A stretch of DNA of 64,000 bases, from positions 1,488,001 through 1,552,000 of the forward strand of contig JAWZYU010000058.1 in assembly GCA_038380435.1 (NCBI GenBank), written 5' to 3'. The notes beneath the pieces are model-generated. The model did no database searches and was not told the origin of the DNA. It saw nothing but the letters and a program-made list of their open reading frames with translations. The position numbers were made by a program, and so were the translations under genes. Positions 1 through 10,650 of the stretch are shown in pieces (position 1 is the stretch's first letter; each line of letters starts with the position of its first letter). Source of the stretch: Ryuthela nishihirai (lineage: Eukaryota > Arthropoda > Arachnida > Araneae > Heptathelidae).

Positions 1-1832
1 GTGCTGTGTTAGGTTTAAAAATTTTACCTTTAATACTGAAGCTGTGAAAGACCCAGTTATAGCTAAAGCTTACCATGATACGTTACATAGTCATTATGAC
101 AGTCATGGTTTGCTTACTACTGAAGTTGAGGAAGAATGGGACCATTTGAAACGTGCTTTTTTGGAAACTAACAGTATTCTTTTAGGAAAAAAGGAGCAGA
201 GGAGACAGAATTTTCTGAGTCATAAGGCACATGAACTTATTTCGGAAAGAAAGAACTGCAGGAATGTCCTTAATATCCTACTAGTGCTAATAGAAAGCAT
301 TACAGAGAACTTAATAAATGTGTAAAAGATCAGTTAGATGCTGATAAGAATCTTTGGCTTGATGACTTGGCTGACAAAGCCGAGGAAGCAGTTAGACAGC
401 ACAACAGCAGAGAGCTCTACCAGATAGTTAATGTTTTGTGTGGTAGAAAACGGCAGGTATACAGGGATTGGAGGATAAAAAATGTAAGTTTATAGAAGGG
501 GAGGATTCTGTCGTCGCTAGATGGGCTGAGCATTTCAGTGATGTTCCAAACAATGTACTTAGTTCCACTCCCATTGTTTGCAGTGATGATACATGCATTG
601 GTGGCTTTAATGTTGGCCCTATAACACAATCTCAAGTTTTTTTGGGCTGTTTGTAAATTTAAACTTCATAAATCCCCAGGGGTAGATGAAATTACTACGG
701 AAATGCTTAGAGCTGGGAATGTTTCGGTTACCACTTGGATGACTGAAATTCTGAATATCTTTTATGATAAAGGCATGTTCCTAAGGATTCTACCAGAGCT
801 ATTGTTATCCCTATTTTCAAAAAAGGTGATCGCAGTTCTTGTGATAACTATAGGGGTATCAGCCTACTCTCTGTTCCAGGTAAAGTTCTTTCCATGATTG
901 TGCTTAATAGAATTAAGAATCTGGTTGACATGGAATTCCGTGATGAGCAATGTGGATTCAGAAGTGGTAGGGGATGTGTGGATCAGATATTTTCACTTAG
1001 GCAGATCCTTAAGAAATGTTTAGAGTTTCAGAAACCTTTGGTTGTTAGCTTTGTTGATTTCAAAAAGGCTTTCGACTCTGTTGATCGTCATAATTTGTGG
1101 TTGATTGTGAAATCATATGGTATACTAGACAAGTTAGTTAACATAATGAAAGCTCTCTATAATAACACTGAGTCATGTGTGAGAGTTGGAAGTCTGGTAG
1201 CAATTTGTTTAGCATTACGTCTCGTGTTCGACAAGGGTGCAGATACGAAAATTTCTGATATAGATTATGCTGATGATTTAGCCCTTTTGGCAAATGATGT
1301 TGATGAGATGAACTCTTTCATTCGAGCTGTTGATGAGACTGGTAGTAGAGTAGGTTTGGTTATATATAAACAGAGAGAAAAGTAAAGTGATGAAAATTGG
1401 TCAGGCAGGCTTTAGCAGGTGTCACAGTTTAATTTTCTTGGGAGCTGTGTAACAGATAATGGTGATGTGCGGCATGAGATTAACAGACGAATAGGAATTG
1501 CTGCCGGGAATTTTAAGAATCTATGGAGAGTGTGGAGAAATAGGCGTATACACCTAAAGACTAAAATTAGACTGTATAAGAGTTTGGTTCCTTCTAGGGT
1601 TAGTTATGGTAGTGAAACGTGGACACTTTGTAAACAAGATAACAGGAAACTAGAGGCTTTTGATTCCAGATGCTTACGCAGTATCTTGGGCATTAGGTGG
1701 TTCAACGTTTTAACTAATGATGAGGTTATGCAAAGGAATTTGCAACCTCCTTTAAGCAGCATATTGTGCAGAGAGAGACTCCGTTGGTTTGGCCATGTTG
1801 CGCGTATGAATAATTATAGATTGGCGAATAGT
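1..1832 (+). mobile_element. LINE family A, copy A1 (3' part, degraded)
   Basis: C-terminal half of an endonuclease-reverse transcriptase of an APE-type non-LTR retrotransposon (RTE/BovB-like, the kind often annotated 'craniofacial development protein 2-like'); the exact clade is uncertain. Open pieces at 44-325, 468-656, 703-897, 894-1385 and 1419-1871 lie in different frames, so the copy is dead. Recognisable parts are the connector before the RT, RT motif A (FVDFKKAFDS), motif C (YADD near 1267) and the C-terminal RLRWFGHVARM signature. The stretch between motif A and YADD is shortened: the GVRQG motif B region is deleted near 1190-1240. The left end is cut by the window; the right end is cut by the inverted-repeat element starting at about 1833. 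Confidence 0.88.
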
Positions 1833-2285
1833 GTTAGCGTATGGATATGGCGAAGAATTGATGTAATTTGAGGGGTTTTTTTTTGAGATTTTCGGAGCTT
1901 TGCATATCGGGAACACATTACACTGTAATAAGCAACCATTGGCAAGGGCTATGGGATTAAAAAATACACACGGACTGTATTCCGTATGTCCTTCTCTAAA
2001 CCACCATTCTGCTGCTCGAAAAAATATCAGGTGAATCAAGTTTAATATTATTCATAAAGTGTTTGTGGTTCGTTTATAAATACCTTCAGGTAAGTAACTT
2101 TGTAGTGAATAATTAATTTACAGTAGAGGTAATCTAATTTTCCACTTTTTAGCATGAGAGTTATGAAATTTCAACCAAGAGCTTATTATACAGCACATTA
2201 TTCTGATTATGGGATATAAATTTTATTGTTAAATGCTATTTGTCGCTGTCGACCACTAACGACCCCTTTCATTTCGGCTCGGATT
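1833..2285 (+). repeat. Left inverted arm of the long-TIR element, copy 1
   Basis: Matches the reverse complement of 6798-7226. Shared landmarks are the ctgctcgaaa segment, aggtaagtaactttgtagtgaataatta, and the inner end at gtcgaccact. Confidence 0.7.
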
Positions 2286-2626
2286 TTGTAAATCTCGCTC
2301 AGTAGAACTAACGGTTGTCCGAGGAAAAAAAATTCTTTGCTTAATTTTTGATTTCTTCATTTTGCTATTTGTCGTTACAGTATGCGTAGAAATATTTCTA
2401 TATCGTAAATGATGAAACGGCAGTTTTTTTTTGTACAGGCTTTAACATCTATTTGCCCATTATCGTGGACGAACCTTGAAACCAACGTTTTGATATTCGC
2501 AACAGATATATCGAGCTGATAGGGTGACGTAACGACCTCAAGAAATGTCAACTTGGCGTTAAAAATATAATTTACCCACCACACGGAAACCTATTGTTCA
2601 GAGATAAGAAGGAGGTAATGTACAGT

Positions 2627-3145
2627 ACAGCGAAATGTGTAATAGAAGCCTTAGATTAAACCATAGGGTTGTACTTTGGAAAAACAGGAAAAAGCGTTCT
2701 TTATCCCTAAGGACAAAGTTACCTATGACATACGTAAGAAATTCACACCTAGCCTCCATCTAGGAATTTCTAGTTGGACACCACAGGGAAACGCGTACTG
2801 TGAAAGCCACCTGTCTGGATAGCCTTCAACAAAAAGAGCGAAAATAAATATGCCTAAACAAGCAATTTCTTTCATTGGTTTAAGATAAGTTAAAGTTAAT
2901 TTATTTTAATAACATTCAAAATAATTTACTTATTAAGATTTTATTTAAATATTTCAGAATATTATAAAAATATTTACCAAAATTAAAAAAAGAAATAACT
3001 ACCAGTTAATATATTAGGATTAGAAGTGTTTTGATTTATACACTTTGGTTTTGAAAGATCTTATAGAAATTATGGTGGCAACACTTGGACATACCAGAGA
3101 TGACGTCACGTCCGTGTTTTCGCGATATCATTTGCAATTCTAATT
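2627..3145 (+). repeat. Module B, left copy
   Basis: Anonymous repeat beginning near cagcgaaatgtgtaatag and ending at gtgttttcgcgatatcattt. Its right part (from about 2790, ggaaacgcgta) is the inverted complement of 8635-8945: both contain ttatagaaatta, ggtggcaacac and gacgtcacgt in the same order. In the duplicated block at 53084-54081 this unit occurs twice in tandem. No coding potential is recognised. Confidence 0.65.
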
Positions 3146-3171
3146 TATCTGCTGAAATAATAATTCCACTT

Positions 3172-3270
3172 TCTCACTGGCATATCACTGAAGATTATTT
3201 TTAACCATTCCATCTTCCGCAACCATTTAAATACGAAAACAATATTTTTTAAAACCGATATTTAAAAAAT
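3172..3270 (+). repeat. Partial satellite-like unit
   Basis: The stretch from ctttctcactggcatatcac through ccgcaaccatttaaatac to the AT-rich aaaatatt resembles part of the unit repeated at 9800-10086 and 10482-10645. Confidence 0.5.
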
Positions 3271-3274
3271 ATTT

Positions 3275-6200
3275 GATTTTTTTTTTAATAATAATAATCT
3301 TTATTCAGATTCATGTTAGTTATACAAAAGTTTAAACAAATGACCCGCAAAGCATCTGCTTATCTGCAGGAGAGAAGAATAATAATGCTACATGAAAACA
3401 CATAAGATATAGTTTAAAACAATGTAATCGAATTATGTGAATTTTAGTGGAAGCTCCATTGTGGTGATTCAAATTTTTATTTAAAATTTAGTGCCTAGAA
3501 GAAATTTTTTGTCTTATTTTTGATTTCTTTAAAATTGTTTAATAAAATAATTTCCCTTGGCAGTTGATTGAACTCGTAAGGTATTGTATATGCCCTTGTA
3601 CATTTCCCGTAATTGTTTATTATTTTTGGAAGTTGGAAATAATTTTTCCCATAAGAGATTTTAGGTTTAAATTGATTATCAAAAAAATATTTTAAAGTGA
3701 TGCTGTATTTGTAAAGGTTGTGAAAAGAGAGTATGCCTAGAAAATTTAGTCTTTCTTCGCTGTGATAAAATGAATTCCTTAAATTGTATGGGATTATATT
3801 TTTAGCAATGGATGATTGAATAGTTTCTATTTTCTATATATTTGTGATTTTAGTTGAGCCATATATTGTCAAACCATAAGTCAATATAGATTCACAGATA
3901 GCTTTGTAAACCAAAATACATGTATGTGGTCTTGCAACAAATTGTAGTTTATAAAGTTTAGATGCACATAGACTCAATTTCCCTGCTAACTTTTGAATAT
4001 GTGTATTCCATCGGAAGGTTGTGTCCATGTAAAGGCCAAGATATTTATGGCTCTCAACACGCTCAATAACATCACAGTCGCAGCAGTCAGGGTCATGATT
4101 TATCATGTTGTGGGGACACAAGTGTTCGTGGTATCCTGGTGAATCATAGTATCCTGGTGAATGAAAGCTCATCCATTTGTTTTTTTCTGAATTTATGAAA
4201 ATACGATTAATGTTAGACCAGCAAATAATTTTGTTAAAATCATCATGTGTATCTCGGACTGCGTCTCCTATATTGTGATTCACGTTAACCAAGGCGGTGT
4301 CATCAGCATATATATAAAGAGAGCCCTTCAGTTTAAGGTTAGCTAGATCATTAATATAAATAATGAATAAAAGCGGACCTAAAATTGAACCTTGTGGAAC
4401 ACCAGTATACACGGTTCTCTTCTCACAAAAACGCCATTAATTTTGGTAACATGCACTCTGTTTTTAAAATAGTTTTCAAACCATTTAAGGGTAATAACTC
4501 GGACACCATAAATATACAATTTTTGAAGTAAAATATCGTGATCTAACGTATCAAATGGCTTACGAAAGTCCAGAAAGATAGCTGCTGCTTTTTTTCCGTT
4601 GTTTAAAGTTCCATTAATGACGTCAGAAAACTCCGTTAAAAGTGTAATTGTATTTTTACCTTTTTGGAAACCATATTGCTTTTCATTAATAATGTTATGT
4701 TTTTCAAGAAATTGCCTAGAACGTTAGCTACATATCTTTCAAGTATTTTGTGAAGAACGGGTAAGATGGCAATTGGCCTATAGTTAGTGAAATCGGATTT
4801 AGTTCCACTTTTGTAAATTGGTCTTAGAATAGCAATTTTGAGTTTTTTTGGAATGTTTCCTGTAGATATGCTTTCATTGATAAAGTTTGTCACGAGATCA
4901 GCTAAGGAGGTTTTGCATGCTTTAATGTGCTTTATGTGTACCTGATCGTATCCAAATGATTTTCTTTCATTTAAGTCACTTAGAATTTTGAAAGTTTCTT
5001 GTTTTGAGATGGGAGGAATAAAAAATGAGGGGACAGAAGGTTGGATATGTTTAGGAACTGTAGAGTGATTTTGTATACGGTTATTGTCTCTGAGATTGAC
5101 AATAATGTTTGCAAAGGTGTTGTTAAATTTGTCTGCTGCTTGAGTTTCAGACATACTTTGTGGCATATTCTTCATGATAAAATCGTCAATGGCAGTTTTA
5201 GGTTTATTGTTGATGATTTGGTTGATGAGTTCCCAATTTTGCTTTGGATTATTTTTACAAGACTCAAATTGTTTGAAGTAATATTTTTTCTTTTCCTGCC
5301 TAATAACGGACGTGACTGTGTTTCTTAAGTTTGTGTATAGTAATTTAAAATTTCTGTTTCTCTTGTTATTTTTGTAATCAATCCAAGCCGAGTCTCTTTT
5401 ACGTATTAAGTTTATTATTTCCTGATTTATCCAGTCTTTGCTACAATTGCGTTGTTTAATTTTTGAGCCATCCGATAGTTTATTAATTTTGTTATTGTTA
5501 ACAATCGCCGTGTATTCTTTTATGAATGCTTCATAAAGTACGTCTATTGGTTCTGAATTTGGGGTTTCGTTTCCAGTGCGTCTGTCCAGCCAGTTTGTTA
5601 GACTTATTTCTTTGCATATGTTTTTATGATCTAAGATAGTTTTCGTGTTAACGTTGCTGTCTAGTTTTTTAGTGTGATTGGACGAATTCCCAAGTTTTTT
5701 TCCCCCGCAAGTTTCCGCAATTAAGTAGTGGTCTGCGATCCTACTGCAAAAAATCATTGAATTTGTGTCGAGTTTAATGTCAAGTCGGACGTTAATGTGA
5801 TCAATGCATGTCTGAGAAAGAGAGTCACCAATGATGTCTTCCCTGGTGATACCAGTAATGATAAGTGAGAAACCAAACTAGGTTAACAATTCTACGTATT
5901 TGGCAACTCCGTGTTTTTTGATGTTTTTGATATCTAAATTAAAGTCTCCAACTGGTATTTGATTGCGATGTTTATCAGTTGTTTCGAACCAGTTTTTGAG
6001 ATTAGAAAGAAAAGTGTTAATGTTCGAGCTTGGTGATCTGTAAATAGCAAGTAAATTGAAAGTTAAAGTACACTTGAAGATATTTATATCCAATGTTTCA
6101 GCAGGAATTACAAGTGAAGGTATCGTTTTGACTAATAATGTGTCGCGGAAGAAAAGTAGAATACCATGTTCAAACGCACCAGGAGTTTTCGTAAAAGGTT

Positions 6201-6590
6201 GATTAAAATTTTCTAGATTGAACAATGGAGCATCCGTGCTGAGGATGTTAGTTTTTTTTAATATAATAATATCTAAGGAATTCAAGATATCTTTAAGATA
6301 AATACAGAGAGTATCCCAGATTTTTTTCAGACTTCGAATGTTCACATGTAGAAAGCTTAAGTGTTCATCAGATTCATAACGTAATTTACTAGTCAAGAAC
6401 CATTTCTCAACTTCTTCATAGTCGCACAGAATATTTTCGTTGTGATCGAAAAAGTCGCCATGGCAAAACAAATAAGATGGAGCAAATAAGCAATATATTT
6501 CCCGTTTAAAATTCATCGAAATTCGTCTGCATATCAATATGAATTACGCTGTCACCATCAGTTTTTCTCATCATGATTTTCCCGTTCCGA
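3275..6590 (-). mobile_element. LINE family J (Jockey/CR1-like), copy 1
   Basis: Non-LTR retrotransposon on the minus strand. The 3' end lies at about 3275, where the minus strand reads an AATAAA signal, a short ATT repeat and a poly(A) run. Coding sequence is traceable from 6537 down to about 3490. The 5' end near 6590 is approximate. It sits between the inverted arms of the long-TIR element, and the same insertion is present at 54235-57590, so it predates the block duplication. Confidence 0.85.
3490..6537 (-). pseudogene. LINE-J endonuclease-reverse transcriptase, broken (copy 1)
   Basis: Three open pieces in shifted frames. 6537-5878 carries the APE endonuclease (HVNIRSL near the start, GDFNLDI near the end). 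5757-4636 begins with the end of the same endonuclease (SRIADHYLI), then the connector and the start of the RT (NYRPIAILPVLHKILER). 4412-3834 carries VPQGSILGPLLF and YADD, so the catalytic aspartates of motif C are intact here. Frameshifts lie near 5878, between 4636 and 4412, and near 3834. The C-terminus continues in another frame to about 3490. A deletion of about 20 bp near 3650 is absent from copy 2. The architecture is that of Jockey/CR1-group ORF2; the precise clade was not determined. Confidence 0.85.
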
Positions 6591-6639
6591 AACCAGAAAA
6601 ATGATTATGATTATGAAATTATTAATGATTATGTAAAAA

Positions 6640-6745
6640 AAAGATTATGATCTTTAATTTATCATCAGTGACCTTTTTCCATTAAATGCATATTTTTAGA
6701 GCTTCCAAGTAAGGTTTCTCACTGGCATAACAAGGAAATTCTGTA
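6640..6745 (+). repeat. Partial satellite-like unit
   Basis: Contains gatctttaatttatcatcagtgacc, cattaaatgcatatttttag, gcttccaagtaaggtttctcactggcataac. The same order of words recurs at 9800-10645 and 57655-57760. Confidence 0.6.
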
Positions 6746-6797
6746 GCCGTTCGGTAGGTTACCTGAAAAGCATAGGAAATGAATAATCTCCGTATTA

Positions 6798-7226
6798 CGA
6801 GCCAAAATAAAGTGGTCGACACCGACAAATAGCGGTAAACTATAATTTTTTATCCCATAATCAGAATAATGAGCTGCATACTATTTGTCGGTTCGAAACT
6901 GACCGAAATTTCATAGCTCTTAGGCTAAAAAGTGTAGAAATAGATTACCTCTACTCTTAACTAATTATTCACTACAAAGTTACTTACCTGAAGGAAAATA
7001 TAAAAGAACCGCAAACACTTCACGAATATTATTTAACTTGATTTAGCTGATACTTTCGAGCAGCAGAGTTGTGGGTTAGAGAAGGACAGGCTGACGGTAT
7101 TTCTCAACCGCACGGGCCTTGCCTATGGCTGCTTATTATACTCGAATCTGTTCGCGATAGGCAAAGCTCTGATAACTACAAACCCTCAAAAGAGGATGAC
7201 TTCTTCGCCATATTTTAATAGCTAAC
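6798..7226 (-). repeat. Right inverted arm of the long-TIR element, copy 1
   Basis: Reverse complement of 1833-2285, from gtggtcgaca at the inner end to gctaac at 7226. Downstream (7227-7485) lies about 260 bp of unrecognised sequence, also present in the second block. Confidence 0.7.
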
Positions 7227-7487
7227 GGGGCAAATGGAACAGCGAGAAAAGCGTTGGACGATTTCAATAATAGGCGATTGACATCTGACAGTGACGATTG
7301 AGAATGCATTGTTTGCAGAATCGAAAGGAAGTGACATTTCCATTGTTTCGTATTCCCAACAGAGGGGTTTGTTTACTCTTCCGCACTTAGGTTTTTCGAT
7401 ACCTTATATACCAAATTTACTAAAAATTATTCATTTAATCTAGTACCTCTTTCAAAAGTTTTTTGGATTCACCGTGAATATCATAAA

Positions 7488-8365
7488 TATCTGTTTTTGG
7501 GGAGGAAAGACAATAAACATCACCAAGGCGTGGGTCTGCTTCTCAGCAGACACGCTAGTGATGCTCTTCTAGGATAAGAGTGCATTAATGAAAGGTTGTT
7601 TACAGCAAAATTACAGACAAGCGTTAAAGACTTCAATCTTATCTACTGTTATGCCTCCAATGATAATGCCGATGAGGATGAGAAAAAAGGTTTTACAGAC
7701 GTGAAGAAAAGAGATATTACCCTTGTTCTAGGTGACGTCAATGCCAATGTTAAACTCGATGGCTTCAGAATAACTAACGCTTATTACAAACACCGCGACA
7801 TACATAAGTACACGTGGGTTTCACCTCATGGGCTGCATAAGAACGTTATAGATTATATATTAGTTAACAGCAAATGGACTACTTCTGTTAGAAAGACCAG
7901 GTCATATTGGGAAGCTGAAATTGGATCTGACCATTATCTTGTTAAAAGTGTTTTGCGATTTAAACTTAAGAAGTGTTGTGATAAGGTTAAATAATTTACC
8001 TTTAATTATGAAGCTCTGAAAGACCTAATTATATCATGATAGGTTACTTACTCATTATGACAGTCGTGGTTTGCTTGCTACTCAAGTTCAGGAAAAATGT
8101 GACCACTTAAAATAGGCTTTTTTGGAAACTAATAATACTCTTTTACAAAAAATGAAGCAGCGGACGCAAAATGTTTCTGAGTGACAAGGCACTTGAGTTT
8201 ATTTTAGAAAGAAAGAACTACAGGAATGTCCTGAATCAATACTAATCCTAATGGAAAACATTATAGAGAGCTTAATAAACATGTAAAGGATCGGTTAGCT
8301 GCTGATAATAATCTTTGGCTGACAAAGCCGAAGAAGCAGTTGGGCAGCACAATAGCAGAGAGCTG
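7488..8365 (+). mobile_element. LINE-A endonuclease fragment, copy A2
   Basis: Plus-strand fragment of the LINE-A endonuclease and connector. Readable pieces include HQGVGLLLSRHASDALLG, then GDVNANV joined directly to LDGFRITNAYYKHRDIH. Compared with the full-length copy at 19110-22712, 31 codons between these are missing. EIGSDHYLVKSVL follows, then a frameshifted connector to about 8365. It lacks the RT. The same deletion is present at 58740-58790. Part (7596-7994) remains open for 132 codons. Confidence 0.85.
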
Positions 8366-8410
8366 TACGAGGCAATTCTGTGACACAAATAACTTGCAAA
8401 GTAATTACAA

Positions 8411-8608
8411 AGGCCTAAAAGTAAAATTTTACGCTACACCGACGAAACTATCTATTCTCCAACCGAAATTTCAAATGCGTCATCAAAAATTATTATTTAC
8501 GACAGTGATACGAAATTCACCTACAGATTGTATGACTTCCTCAGAATAAAAACTATAACGTGTGACTATAAATTAAAAGTTAAATTACTAGAAGAATACA
8601 GCGATTAA
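8411..8608 (+). pseudogene. Small unknown ORF relic, copy 1 (no start codon)
   Basis: An open frame of about 65 codons ending in EEYSD and a TAA near 8606. It aligns codon for codon with the 65 aa ORF at 59425-59622: both read YSPTEIS, RIKTITCDYKL and LEEYSD. In this copy the ATG is replaced by AGG. Most differences between the copies change amino acids. It lies between the LINE-A endonuclease fragment and inverted module B. I do not recognise the protein; it may be an exon or domain of an unidentified transposon. Confidence 0.4.
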
Positions 8609-8634
8609 ATAAGGATTACAAATGACATCGCGAA

Positions 8635-8945
8635 AACACGCACGTGACGTCAGCAGTGATCTTTCCGGGTGTTGCCACCCTAATTTCTATAATACACAAT
8701 CTTTGAAATCCAAAGTGTAGAAATCAGAACACTTGTAATCCAAAGAGTGAAAAATCAAAAATAGGCAGTTATCCTTATTCCAAATTGAAATAATTTATAA
8801 AATATTTATTAAAGTTTCCTAAAATGGCATATTCTGCCTGTATTAAAAAATTCTATGTGATGTGCACGGCGCAACAACTATCTGTGCTTTTCACTGTGCT
8901 GGTCAAGACAGCGGTTTCTTTCTTAGGCGTGTAATACGCGTTTCC
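8635..8945 (-). repeat. Module B, inverted right copy
   Basis: Reverse complement of the right part of 2627-3145, with cacgtgacgtcag, gtgttgccacc and taatttctataat in order, ending at tacgcgttt. The duplicated block loses homology at the same point, so this may be a real element end. Confidence 0.6.
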
Positions 8946-9799
8946 ATGTTGTATCCATTGGCGTAGTAAGACGGGAAGGCGCCCTTACCATCTCTTATCA
9001 TAGGTCCCTAGAGTAACTGCGGAGAACGGCGGTAGCCATGCTCTTACTCAGAAAGCTGCACGTCAGTTGCAATATATCCGAAAATTTAGTGCTAATACTG
9101 CTCAATATAATCGCAATTCTTTCCTGTACCAAAAGATTCTTATTCACGACTTAAAATGATTGAACCCGTTTCGTTACATACTATTTCTACATTTATTGCG
9201 AAATACAATCTATTTTTAATAGAAGACCAATAACTTTTTTGTAGTTATCAAAAACAATTTTTTAGCTTTTGCGTTCACTTTTCTTTTTAAACACAGTTAT
9301 TTAACCTAACTTAAGATTAGAGAAAGAATTACATATGGAATAAGATACGCAGCATCTTTTTCATAAAATAGAAATTTATTGTATAATTATATCCAATGCA
9401 TTAAAGGTAATAAGGACAAAAATCTTATAAACTAATTTATATGTCGTGCTACTGAAGAAAAATCTAAGGTTTCATTTTTGTAAATACCTATGAAACGAAG
9501 GGGAAAATGTTAAACCCCGCCTACATTTTTCGGATCGATTTAGTTTTCAGGTCCTGATTCAGCGCAACTTTCAAAGAGAATTTCCACAGGAAAAAGTTCA
9601 AAATACTCTTTCTTGCAATATATAGGAAATAACATGATTTATATAAATTTAATTATGTGACAAAAAATTTAATTTTCTAACATATCAAGGAAAAAACTTC
9701 GTACATCAAATTAGAAAGTTAAATCACCCCCCAACCGCATAATATTTCAAAGTTGTATCATTGTTTAAGCAAAATTTTCTAATGTTGAAAGTGGATATT
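8946..9799. other. Unassigned AT-rich DNA
   Basis: No ORF with recognisable similarity, RNA gene or repeat family seen. Confidence 0.5.
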
Positions 9800-10086
9800 T
9801 AAATAGTTTTCATTATGATCTTTAAATTTATCATCACGTGTGTACATTAAATGCATATTTTTGGGAAGTTATAGACTTCCAATTTACGTTACAGTTTAGA
9901 ATTGGCATAACATGGAAGTTTATTGTTATACATTTCAGCTTCCTCAACTATTTTATTAGTAAAACAATATTTTGAGAAAGCAATTTTTAAATAGTTTTTA
10001 TTACGACCTTAATTTACTTTCAGTCAGATTTCCCATTAAATACATGTACAAATTATAGCTTCCAACTTTGGTTTTCACTGGCATAA
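9800..10086 (+). repeat. Satellite-like units (array, left part)
   Basis: About one and a half units. The landmark cattaaatgcatattttt (9845) recurs at 10034, a spacing of about 189 bp. A unit contains ttcagcttcctcaactattt, aaaacaatatttt, ttatgatctttaatttatcatca and the cttccaa...ggcataacatggaag segment. Interrupted at 10087 by SINE1. Confidence 0.65.
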
Positions 10087-10471
10087 TGGGGCGGGGGTGG
10101 CTCAGTGGGTAGCGCGCCAGGCTCGTAATTTGTAGTTCCCAGGCTCGAGTCCCAGCTCGGTCAGCGTTGAGATTTATCTCCGCAAAATTCCTCACTCTGC
10201 CCACGGTCAGTAGGGGACACCAATGGGCTTGGAAAGGCCACCGTCCGTCGGATGGGACGTTAAGCCATGACCCGTGTGCGGGAGAGCCATACCTTGTGCA
10301 CGTTAAAGAACACGCTGGATGGCCTTGACGGGAGGCTACCATGTGTCTCCCAACAGCTGTTCCAGTGGGTCCCCTCCCCCAACCTTCTCTGAGCCTTCGG
10401 GTTCCATTTGACCTGGCCATTTAGCCCATGGTGTGCACAAAAGTGCCGCTCAGAGGTAAAACAAACCAAAC
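10087..10471 (+). mobile_element. SINE1, full length, 11 bp TSD
   Basis: tRNA-derived head with an A box (tggctcagtgggtagc) and a B box (ggctcgagtcc), followed by a body of about 310 bp that ends at gaggtaaaacaaacc. It is flanked by a perfect 11 bp duplication, cactggcataa, at 10076-10086 and 10472-10482. The target is the satellite-like unit, so the SINE is younger than the array. Pol III transcription is inferred from the boxes. Confidence 0.92.
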
Positions 10472-10481
10472 CACTGGCATA

Positions 10482-10645
10482 ACATGGAAGATTTTTAAAT
10501 ATTCCAGCTTTCGCATCTATTTCAATACTAACACGATTTTTAAATACATTTCATTAAGATCCTTAAGTTACCTTCAGTCAGATTTTTCCACTAAATGCAT
10601 ATTTTAGGAGTTATAGACCCTCCAAATTGGTTTCTCACGCATTTT
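10482..10645 (+). repeat. Satellite-like units (array, right part)
   Basis: Continues the interrupted array: tggaagatttttaaatattccagc, then ccttcagtcagatttttcca and ctaaatgcatatttta at 10590. With the SINE removed, the spacing to the previous unit is about 158 bp. Confidence 0.65.
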
Positions 10646-10650
10646 ATGGA

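Larger units (their letters stand above)
1833..7226. mobile_element. Element with long terminal inverted repeats, copy 1
   Basis: The left end (gttagc, then gtatggatatggcgaag) is the inverted complement of the right end (cttcgccatattttaatagctaac, ending at 7226). The arms pair over about 430-450 bp, roughly 1833-2285 against 6798-7226, with moderate divergence and small indels. The interior holds module B, a partial satellite unit and a LINE-J on the minus strand. No transposase is recognisable. The left end interrupts LINE-A sequence. No clear target-site duplication is seen. It could be a Foldback-type or non-autonomous DNA transposon, or an old inverted duplication. Confidence 0.6.
1695..8945. 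repeat. Duplicated block, copy 1 (partner 52150-59937)
   Basis: Direct long-range duplication. The order LINE-A 3' end, left inverted arm, module B, minus-strand LINE-J, satellite-like unit, right inverted arm, LINE-A endonuclease fragment and small ORF is the same in 52150-59937, with only scattered substitutions in the stretches I compared (for example 1 difference in 60 bp near 6361 versus 57355). Both copies share the same 31-codon deletion in the LINE-A endonuclease fragment and the same chimeric LINE-A/arm junction, so they descend from one rearranged ancestor. Homology stops on the right at the sequence acgcgttt (8945 and 59937). Confidence 0.85.

Noticed and set aside
7720..7780. 31-codon gap in LINE-A A2/A9 as a spliced intron
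   Set aside because: The removed segment does not start with GT and end with AG in any alignment of the junction; a plain deletion.
10001..10469. Minus-strand ORFs over SINE1 copies (also 17231-17577, 28196-28396, 30188-30400)
   Set aside because: They recur wherever SINE1 occurs and are translations of a non-coding SINE.
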